Source: Desulfobacteraceae bacterium UBA2230
GTDB lineage: Bacteria > Desulfobacterota > Desulfobacteria > Desulfobacterales > Desulfosarcinaceae
DNA length: 23,426 nt
Assembly: GCA_002348005.1 (NCBI GenBank)
Contig: DDYQ01000005.1
Location: forward strand, 6,272 to 29,697
Reading direction: 5' to 3'
Every line of letters begins with the position of its first letter. The stretch's first letter is position 1. This document shows positions 1 to 5,766 of this stretch, in pieces. A program made the translations under genes and the position numbers. Under the pieces are notes generated by a model. The model was not told the origin of the DNA. It saw nothing but the letters and a program-made list of their open reading frames with translations, and ran no database searches.

Positions 1-550
1 GGATCGACTTGGCCACCAGCTCCTTTCCCGTGCCGCTGGCGCCTTCAATCAGGACCGTTGCCGTGGCTGGCGCCACCTTGCGGATGGTGTCGAAGATGGC
101 CTGCATGGGCTTGCTTTTACCGATCAAGTTACCGAAGTGGTAGCGCGACTCGACGGCACTGCGCAGTTCACGGTTCTCTTTGACCACCCGGTACATGGCC
201 ATGGCTTTGTTGACATATAAGATCAGCTGCTCGTTGTCGAAAGGCTTCAATATGTAGCTGTAGGCCCCCTTCTGCATGGCCTCGACGGCCTTTTCGACGG
301 TGCCGTAAGCCGTCATCATCATCACGGGAAGCTCGGCGTCTTTGGCCTTGATCCGTTCCAGCAATTCAATGCCGTCCATCTGCGGCATCTTCATGTCGGT
401 GAGGACCAGGTCCACATCCGAATTTTCGAGAATTTCGAGGGCCTCGACGCCGCTGTTGGCCGTCAACGTTTCAAAGCCCTCTTCCTGCAAAACCGCGCTC
501 AGCACCAGCGGGTAGTTTTTTTCGTCGTCCACGATCAGAATCGTATCCAT
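1..550 (-). CDS. sigma54-dependent response regulator, NtrC family (partial)
   Basis: Two-component response regulator that would activate sigma54 promoters when phosphorylated by the kinase encoded just upstream. Only the first 183 residues are in the window; the gene runs off the left edge. The receiver domain (about residues 3-115) shows the acidic pair D8-D9 in ILIVDDEK, the phospho-acceptor D52 in LVLTDMKMPQMDG, the TAYG switch threonine and the LKPF lysine near residue 102. The AAA+ domain begins near residue 140 (FGNLIGKSKPM), and the Walker A loop reads GASGTGKE, where GESGTGKE is commoner in the family. The ATG shares one base with the kinase stop codon (TAATG), so the pair is translationally coupled. 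The C-terminal DNA-binding domain cannot be seen. Family assignment is firm; target genes are unknown. Confidence 0.95.
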   Translation of the reverse strand, partial: MDTILIVDDEKNYPLVLSAVLQEEGFETLTANSGVEALEILENSDVDLVLTDMKMPQMDGIELLERIKAKDAELPVMMMTAYGTVEKAVEAMQKGAYSYILKPFDNEQLILYVNKAMAMYRVVKENRELRSAVESRYHFGNLIGKSKPMQAIFDTIRKVAPATATVLIEGASGTGKELVAKSI

Positions 551-1995
551 TAAGAACCAACCTCTTGTACCGGCAGGCGGATGGAAACCCGTGCACCGCC
601 TTCCGGTCGATTATCGATGCGTATTTGCCCGTCATGGGCCTCGATGATTTTACGGACGATGCCCAGGCCCAAACCAGTGCCCTTGTCCTTGGTCGTGAAA
701 AAGGGATCCCAGATCTTCTCCGTGAATTCCGGCGGAATGCCCGTACCCTGGTCTTCGATGGCGACCCATAAACCATTGCTGAGTTTGGCCCGGATTATAA
801 TCTTGCCGCCCTGGGGCATGGCCTGCATGGCATTGATCAGGATGTTCAGAAAGGCCTGGTAAAGCATGTCCGCATCGACATCGATTTCGGGCAGGTCACC
901 TTCATAATGGGTCTCGATATGGTAGCCGTTCTGCCCCATCTGTGTGGATAAGAAAGCGATGTTCTTGGCCAGAACGTCCTGTAGCCGGCACTTGTAGCGA
1001 TTGGGCGCTTTGGGGCGTGCATAGCTGAGAAAATCGGTAATGATGTTATTCAAACGGTTCGATTCCTCGATGATGATATCGGGAATACGTGTCATGGAAT
1101 CACCGCAAGGCATTTTCTTCTTGAGCAACTCGGCCGAACTGCTGATGATGCCCAGGGGATTGCGAATCTCGTGCGACACGCCGGCCACCATCTCGCCGAT
1201 CGAAGAAAGATGCTTGGTCCGGCTGAGCTGCTCCTCGAGCTTCAACCGCTCCAGCGCACGTTTCTGGATAATGCCTTCTCCACGTTTAACGACGAAGGTC
1301 ATGATCAGGAACAGCACCGACATCACACCGCTGATGGTCACCAGGGTCAGAATCTGGTACCGAAATATTCTCCGGTAATCGTTGGTCAGATCCTGGACGA
1401 TTTCAACCACCCCCAAAACCGGGCCCACGACAGGAGAGAGCGGTTTTTCGGCCCGCAAAGGTGCGAAGGTGACGATCTGGACTTCATCAGGAATGCCCAG
1501 AAAGAGCTCCCACAGGCTGCCCTGCTGGATCAGTTTTGAGGAGGCGTTGCCCTCTATTGCCTTCTTATAGCTCGTCCCGCCCAGATCTTCCATTCCGACC
1601 AATTCTTTTGAAAAACTGTAGGCGATGATGTCCTTGACACCATAGATATTGACCATGTGCACATTGAAACTGTGCAGCGTGCTGCGCACAACGCTGTCCA
1701 TGCGATCGAACTGCTCCGGATTGCGAAGCTCGATTTTACCAAATTTGAGAACGACCGGCAGAACGAACTGGGTGAAAACCTGATGGTTGAGGTTTTCGAT
1801 CAGCAGCAGGGCGTAATCCTCACTTTTGGCGTACTGCAGCGAACGTATCCAGTGCGTATTCAGAACCGCAAGCACGATTGTACCGGCAAATATCAGGATC
1901 AGGCTGGAAAAAGAAAAATATTTAACCAACCGGAATGGTTTGCGTTCCGGAACTGCTTGTGAATTCATACCGATAACATGCCTCAGAGAATCCAT
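550..1995 (-). CDS. membrane sensor histidine kinase, NtrB/ZraS type
   Basis: Sensor kinase of 481 residues, partner of the downstream NtrC-type regulator. Transmembrane segments lie near residues 27-47 and 214-237 and bracket a periplasmic sensor of about 165 residues that I do not recognise. A short linker leads to the HisKA domain with H275 in GVSHEIRNPLG, then a HATPase domain with N box LNILINAMQAM, G1 DQGTGIPP and G2 GTGLGLGIVRKI. All catalytic motifs look intact. I chose the ATG at 1995 because GGAAG sits 8 bases before it and a sigma70-like promoter lies about 35 bases upstream; a TTG five codons further upstream (2010) is less likely. The pair is divergent from the pil operon, so a role like PilS/PilR is possible, but nothing in the sequence proves it. 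Confidence 0.93.
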   Translation of the reverse strand: MDSLRHVIGMNSQAVPERKPFRLVKYFSFSSLILIFAGTIVLAVLNTHWIRSLQYAKSEDYALLLIENLNHQVFTQFVLPVVLKFGKIELRNPEQFDRMDSVVRSTLHSFNVHMVNIYGVKDIIAYSFSKELVGMEDLGGTSYKKAIEGNASSKLIQQGSLWELFLGIPDEVQIVTFAPLRAEKPLSPVVGPVLGVVEIVQDLTNDYRRIFRYQILTLVTISGVMSVLFLIMTFVVKRGEGIIQKRALERLKLEEQLSRTKHLSSIGEMVAGVSHEIRNPLGIISSSAELLKKKMPCGDSMTRIPDIIIEESNRLNNIITDFLSYARPKAPNRYKCRLQDVLAKNIAFLSTQMGQNGYHIETHYEGDLPEIDVDADMLYQAFLNILINAMQAMPQGGKIIIRAKLSNGLWVAIEDQGTGIPPEFTEKIWDPFFTTKDKGTGLGLGIVRKIIEAHDGQIRIDNRPEGGARVSIRLPVQEVGS

Positions 1996-2031
1996 TATGC
2001 CAACTTCCAATCAGGATCTGCGCGCGTGTCT

Positions 2032-2060
2032 ATCATATAAATTGCATGCAGACGATTCAA
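2032..2060 (-). promoter_or_regulatory. sigma70-like promoter of the kinase/regulator pair
   Basis: Read on the minus strand, a -35 TTGAAT (2060-2055) and a -10 TATGAT (2037-2032) are separated by exactly 17 bases. Transcription would start near 2025, giving a leader of about 30 bases before the kinase ATG at 1995. The spacer contains the perfect 8-base palindrome TGCATGCA (2043-2050), a possible operator. Prediction by eye only. Confidence 0.55.
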
Positions 2061-2290
2061 GATGCTTGACGCGCCACCCCTTTCCCAAACTGCAGTGCCT
2101 GTTCCCCCGAGCCGGCACATCGCCCTAAAGTTTCGCCGGTCGGTGCCGATGAACCATAACAACTCGGCTGCGAGACCGGCAAGGCTGCTTTATAACACGT
2201 CAGACTCCTGAAAGACATTGCGGCGCTTACGAAAAAACGCACGGTGTTTCCAGCTGGGACCGGATCACCCACAAGATGTGGACGAGATCG

Positions 2291-2314
2291 TTAATATACC
2301 ACAATAGATATTAA
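2291..2314. repeat. AT-rich inverted repeat 1, candidate operator
   Basis: TTAATAT (2291-2297) and its exact reverse complement ATATTAA (2308-2314) are separated by 10 bases. The repeat ends two bases before the -35 of the predicted pil promoter. It could be an operator, perhaps for the HTH protein encoded first in the operon, or merely part of an AT-rich UP element. Confidence 0.45.
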
Positions 2315-2316
2315 AG

Positions 2317-2345
2317 TTATCAAATTATATTATATTATGTATAAT
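2317..2345 (+). promoter_or_regulatory. sigma70-like promoter of the HTH-pilMNOPQ operon
   Basis: A -35 TTATCA (2317-2322; four of six consensus bases) and a perfect -10 TATAAT (2340-2345) are separated by 17 bases. Transcription would start near 2352, about 100 bases before the HTH start codon. A TTGACA at 2351-2356 has no good -10 at the right distance and is probably not used as a -35. No sigma54 -24/-12 element is visible. Confidence 0.6.
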
Positions 2346-2347
2346 TT
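2322..2347. repeat. AT-rich inverted repeat 2, overlapping the pil -10
   Basis: AAATTATA (2322-2329) and its exact reverse complement TATAATTT (2340-2347) are again separated by 10 bases. The right arm contains the predicted -10 TATAAT, so a protein bound here would block RNA polymerase. The centre lies 32 bases, about three helical turns, from the centre of inverted repeat 1. Confidence 0.45.
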
Positions 2348-2453
2348 AACTTGACAGACATTTGCTTTTGAACGAGGATCGAAACCACACGGAGAAAGCC
2401 GTGAAACACCAACGGCCTTGATGAAAATAAAAATGATGGGCGAAGAATTCAGC

Positions 2454-2651
2454 ATGGCGAAAAACAGCTTAAAAAAAATTCGCGAATCCCTTTTGATGAG
2501 CAAGTCCGAGCTCGCCCGAGAGGCAAACGTATCACCAATTACGATTACACGGATCGAGGAAGGTATGCCGTGCCGCATGGAGACCAAGCGCAAAATCCTG
2601 CTGGCATTGGGATACAGCTTGTCGGATGCAAAAAAAATCTTCAGCGAATGA
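2454..2651 (+). CDS. small Cro/XRE-type helix-turn-helix protein
   Basis: A 65-residue protein that is almost entirely one helix-turn-helix domain. The core reads SKSELAREANVSPITITRIEEG (about residues 17-38), followed by the basic stretch METKRKILLALGYSLSD. There is no second domain, so it is probably a DNA-binding regulator acting as a dimer. It ends 10 bases before pilM and is probably the first gene of the pil operon. The start is uncertain: I chose the ATG at 2454, which begins just before the domain, but ATGs at 2421, 2433 and 2436 and a TTG at 2418 are in frame and none has a strong ribosome-binding site. The inverted repeats at the upstream promoter are plausible targets, which is inference only. 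Confidence 0.8.
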   Translation: MAKNSLKKIRESLLMSKSELAREANVSPITITRIEEGMPCRMETKRKILLALGYSLSDAKKIFSE

Positions 2652-2661
2652 GAGTTGAACT

Positions 2662-3720
2662 ATGTTTGTTAACAAGCGGAACCGGCTCGTGGGACTCGAT
2701 ATCGGCTCAAGATCAATCAAGGCGGCGGAGATCACCGAAAACAAAAAGGGCTATTCGCTCTCCAAATTCGGCATGACCGATATTCCGCCCGGATTGATCG
2801 AGGACCGCGCCATCAAGGATCCGGAGAAAGTCGCCGAAACGATCCGCCACCTGTTCAAATCCTACGGCATCAAAAATCACAGTGTGGCCATGTCGATCGG
2901 CGGCTATTCGGTTATTGTGAAGAAGATCAGTGTCCAAAACACTTCCGAAGAACAACTTCAGGAGACGATCCATTTCGAGGCCGAGCAGTATATTCCGTTC
3001 GACATCAACGATGTGAATCTCGATTTTCAGATCCTGGGCGAAAATGAAAACAATCCCAATCAAATGAACGTGTTGCTTGTGGCCGCCAAAAAAGAGATGG
3101 TGAATGATTATATCAGCCTCGCGGAAATGGCCGGCCTGGACCCGCGCATTATCGATGTGGATGCCTTTGCGCTTCAAAACGCCTTCGAAACCAACTATGA
3201 AACCGAACCATCGGAAAACATCGCCCTCATCGACATCGGGGCGAGCAAAACTTCTTTGAATATCCTTAAAGGCGGCACATCGGTTTTTATGCGCGATGTC
3301 TCGCTGGGCTGCAGCCAGATCAATCAGAAAATCATGGCTTCGATCGATTGTTCCGGAGATGAAGCCGAAGCGATCAAGTTCGGGGAAATCAACGATAAGA
3401 TGCCTCCCGAAGATCTTTCGGATATCATTTCCACAGTGGTGGCCGACTGGTGTACCGAGATCCGGCGTGCGCTCGACTTCTTCTATTCGACCTATCCGGA
3501 CGACCAGGTCAGAAAAATCGTGTTGAGCGGCGGCGGCGGCAATATCCAGGAATTCCGCCAGCTGCTGGCGGTCGAAACTTCGGCCGAGGTCACAACTATC
3601 AATCCTTTCCAGCATTTCTTCGTCGACAGTGGCAAATTCGATACCGAGTATCTGGAGAAAATCGCACCCCAGGCCTCCATTTGCATGGGGCTGGCAACCC
3701 GCAAAGTGGATGACAAATGA
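2662..3720 (+). CDS. pilM: type IV pilus assembly ATPase-fold protein PilM
   Basis: Actin-like cytoplasmic protein of 352 residues that binds the N-terminal peptide of PilN and couples the pilus motor to the alignment complex. The actin-fold nucleotide motifs are visible: phosphate-1 LVGLDIGSRSIKAAEI (about residues 9-24), phosphate-2 IALIDIGASKTSLNIL (about 187-202) and the adenosine loop IVLSGGGGNIQEF (about 288-300). The segment HFEAEQYIPFD is typical of PilM. Length matches the family (about 350). The ATG at 2662 lies 10 bases after the HTH gene and has only a weak upstream GAGAG. The stop overlaps the pilN start by four bases (ATGA), indicating translational coupling. Identification is firm. 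Confidence 0.97.
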   Translation: MFVNKRNRLVGLDIGSRSIKAAEITENKKGYSLSKFGMTDIPPGLIEDRAIKDPEKVAETIRHLFKSYGIKNHSVAMSIGGYSVIVKKISVQNTSEEQLQETIHFEAEQYIPFDINDVNLDFQILGENENNPNQMNVLLVAAKKEMVNDYISLAEMAGLDPRIIDVDAFALQNAFETNYETEPSENIALIDIGASKTSLNILKGGTSVFMRDVSLGCSQINQKIMASIDCSGDEAEAIKFGEINDKMPPEDLSDIISTVVADWCTEIRRALDFFYSTYPDDQVRKIVLSGGGGNIQEFRQLLAVETSAEVTTINPFQHFFVDSGKFDTEYLEKIAPQASICMGLATRKVDDK

Positions 3721-4298
3721 TACGCATCAATTTACTTCCCTATCGTGCGGCACGCAAAAAGGAGAACATCCGATTCCAGGTGAATGTTTTCCTGGGCTCC
3801 CTGGTGATTCTGTGCGGTCTGATCTTCCTGAGCAATTCGTATCTGAAGGGACGCGTAAGCGGCCTCAAAAGCGAAATCGCCAGCACCCGCGAGCAGGTGA
3901 CCAAGTATCAGCAGATCAATCAGGAGATCGCCGAGATCAAGAAAAAACTCGACCTGCTTAACCGCAAAATCGAAGTAATCAACAACCTTGAACGCGACCG
4001 CAAGGCGCCGGTGCGCAATCTGGACGAAATCTACCGGCTGGTTGTGGAAAAACGGATGTGGTACACCCACATTGAAGAAAAAGGTCAAGCGCTTAAGGTC
4101 AGCGGCATTGCAATCGACAACCAGACCGTGGCCGACTATATGACGCGCGTGGAAAAATCCGAAAATTTCACCAATGTCCGTCTGGCCACCATCAAACAGC
4201 ACAAGATGCAGGCCAACAACCTGAGCCTGAAGCAGTTCGATATCAATTTCGAAAAGAAAACAGCCCCCAAAGATACCGCGAAGGTTGCAAAGCCATGA
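3717..4298 (+). CDS. pilN: type IV pilus alignment protein PilN
   Basis: Bitopic inner-membrane protein of 193 residues. The first residues, MIRINLLPYR, are the conserved cytoplasmic PilN motif that docks into PilM. One transmembrane helix follows (about residues 22-41), then a periplasmic coiled coil (about 44-100, rich in Glu, Lys and Gln) and a small alpha/beta domain ending in a polar tail. PilN pairs with PilO to form the periplasmic alignment complex. It overlaps pilM and pilO by four bases at each end, the arrangement expected for proteins made in fixed ratio. Confidence 0.95.
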   Translation: MIRINLLPYRAARKKENIRFQVNVFLGSLVILCGLIFLSNSYLKGRVSGLKSEIASTREQVTKYQQINQEIAEIKKKLDLLNRKIEVINNLERDRKAPVRNLDEIYRLVVEKRMWYTHIEEKGQALKVSGIAIDNQTVADYMTRVEKSENFTNVRLATIKQHKMQANNLSLKQFDINFEKKTAPKDTAKVAKP

Positions 4299-4948
4299 AA
4301 AAGGAAAAGAACGCCGCAGGCGCTTTGGCGCCGTTGTTCGAGAAGATGGAGAAGCTGACCCGGCCGCAACGTATTACTGCCTACTCGGTGGCCATGCTGA
4401 TCATCATCGGGGTATCGGTATATTTCTTGCTGTGGCCGAAGTACCAGGATATAGAGCGCTATCAGAAAGAGCTCGCCAGTGTGCAGGCGGAGCTCGACAA
4501 GGCCAAGAAAAATGCGCGCGAGCTGAATGACTGGCGTAGCCAAATGTTAGAAAAGGAGGCTGAATACAAGACGGTCACGCGCGCCTTACCGGAGAAGGAA
4601 GAAATTCCTTCACTGCTGGCCGGTGTTTCCCAGGCCGGCAAGGATGCGGGCCTGGAGTTCCTGCTCTTCCAGCCCAAGCCCGAAATCCCCAAAGAATTTT
4701 ACGCCGAGATCCCGGTGGATATCAATATCAGCGGCACCTACCATCAGGTGGCGGCGTTCTTCGACAAGGTGGCCAACCTGCCGCGCATCGTTAATGTCCG
4801 GGACATCAAAATGACGCCCCAAACCAAAGAGGGCGGCAATGTTCTGACCACCGCCTGCCAGGCCGTGACGTACAAATTCATCGAAAGCTCGGGGGCGCAG
4901 AAGCCCGGGAAAAAGACCGGCAAACCGGCAAAAACCAAGAAATCGTAA
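4295..4948 (+). CDS. pilO: type IV pilus alignment protein PilO
   Basis: Inner-membrane protein of 217 residues, partner of PilN. A short cytoplasmic N-terminus leads into one transmembrane helix (about residues 26-48, RITAYSVAMLIIIGVSVYFL). A periplasmic coiled coil (about 50-95) and the ferredoxin-like PilO domain (about 105-200, with FYAEIPVDINISGTYHQVAAFF) follow. The C-terminus is very Lys/Gly/Pro-rich and probably disordered. The ATG overlaps the pilN stop (ATGA). PilO is followed after 22 bases by pilP, which has its own GGTGACGGG-like ribosome-binding region. Confidence 0.95.
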   Translation: MKKEKNAAGALAPLFEKMEKLTRPQRITAYSVAMLIIIGVSVYFLLWPKYQDIERYQKELASVQAELDKAKKNARELNDWRSQMLEKEAEYKTVTRALPEKEEIPSLLAGVSQAGKDAGLEFLLFQPKPEIPKEFYAEIPVDINISGTYHQVAAFFDKVANLPRIVNVRDIKMTPQTKEGGNVLTTACQAVTYKFIESSGAQKPGKKTGKPAKTKKS

Positions 4949-4970
4949 CACGAGGTCAGGTGACGGGAAC

Positions 4971-5765
4971 ATGGACAGACACAGCAAACACACACTATGG
5001 TTTTCTCTAGTGGTTGTCTTATTGATTGCGGCCTGCGGTCAGGATCCGGCCCCCGCCTCCCTGCCGAAGGTGCAGACCAAGAAAATTTCCAGCGTCGCGG
5101 CGGCCGCGCCCCCCACCAGCGCCGGTGTTGTGATCACCTCCGCCGCACCTCAAGCCGCGCCCGCGCCTGCAGAAGAAGCCGGTCTCGCACCGAGCCGATC
5201 TGCGGGCGAGACCGAACCGGCCGCCGATCCCGGGTCAGTCGCCCCACCATTGCCGCAAGCGCCCGCTGAAACAGCGCTGGCGAATGCCGCTGCCCCGCCC
5301 CCCGACACCTTGACCGCGAGCGCCGCGGAGGTGCTCCCCGATACGGCGCAAAACCCATCGAATCTGGTGGCGGCTTCACTGCAGATGGCCGGCACTTACG
5401 ATTCGACCGGACGATTCGACCCCTTCGAACCGCTGTTTAAGGAGTCTCCCCAGGCCGCCGTTTCGACGGCCAAAGACCTACGGAAAAAGCGTACGCCCCA
5501 AACGCCACTCGAACAGGTGGCCCTGGCACAGCTCAAGCTGTCGGCCGTCATCCGCGCGCCCAGCGGAAACCGCGCCCTGGTGGAGGATGCCACCGGAAAA
5601 GGATTTGTGGTCGAAAAAGGCACGTTCATGGGCCTGAATTCAGGCCAGGTGGTGCGGATCGAAAAAGATCGGCTGATCGTCGAGGAAGAAATTGAAAACG
5701 TGATGGGCGAGTTGACTGTTCAAGCAACCGAGTTGAAACTTCAGAAACCTGCTGGAGAGCTGTAA
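4971..5765 (+). CDS. pilP: type IV pilus lipoprotein PilP
   Basis: Inner-membrane lipoprotein of 264 residues linking PilN/PilO to the PilQ secretin. The signal peptide ends in the lipobox LIAAC, making Cys22 the acylated residue. Residues of about 25-130 are an Ala/Pro-rich, low-complexity linker, longer than in gammaproteobacterial PilP (about 175 residues in total). The PilP beta domain occupies about 145-260: RFDPFEPL, then LSAVIRAPSGNRALVEDATGKG and GQVVRIEKDRLIVEEEIENV. The stop codon is one base before the pilQ ATG. The assignment rests on the C-terminal domain plus position between pilO and pilQ. Confidence 0.93.
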   Translation: MDRHSKHTLWFSLVVVLLIAACGQDPAPASLPKVQTKKISSVAAAAPPTSAGVVITSAAPQAAPAPAEEAGLAPSRSAGETEPAADPGSVAPPLPQAPAETALANAAAPPPDTLTASAAEVLPDTAQNPSNLVAASLQMAGTYDSTGRFDPFEPLFKESPQAAVSTAKDLRKKRTPQTPLEQVALAQLKLSAVIRAPSGNRALVEDATGKGFVVEKGTFMGLNSGQVVRIEKDRLIVEEEIENVMGELTVQATELKLQKPAGEL

Positions 5766-5766
5766 C

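Larger units (their letters stand above)
1996..2453. other. divergent intergenic control region
   Basis: This gap of 458 bases separates the kinase gene from the small HTH gene of the pil operon. It holds a candidate promoter for each side (2032-2060 minus, 2317-2345 plus) and an AT-rich island at about 2290-2350 with two perfect inverted repeats. The middle part (about 2061-2280) is GC-rich, with a few small hairpins such as CCACA/TGTGG around 2271-2283. I see no convincing gene: a possible 71-codon minus-strand frame at 2057-2272 lacks a recognisable protein. A check for a cyclic-di-GMP (GEMM) riboswitch found none of its conserved core segments. Confidence 0.7.

Noticed and set aside
2057..2272. 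Possible 71-codon minus-strand gene upstream of the kinase
   Set aside because: No recognisable protein features, and the predicted kinase promoter overlaps its 3' end. Treated as non-coding.
2351..2379. sigma54 promoter, or TTGACA-based sigma70 promoter, for the pil operon
   Set aside because: The GG/GC pair of a -24/-12 element is missing, and TTGACA at 2351 has no acceptable -10 (GAGGAT at 17 bases). The TTATCA-N17-TATAAT promoter just upstream is better.
2061..2453. Cyclic-di-GMP (GEMM) riboswitch in front of the pil operon
   Set aside because: Such riboswitches occur before pilus genes in related bacteria, but the conserved core segments were not found on either strand here.
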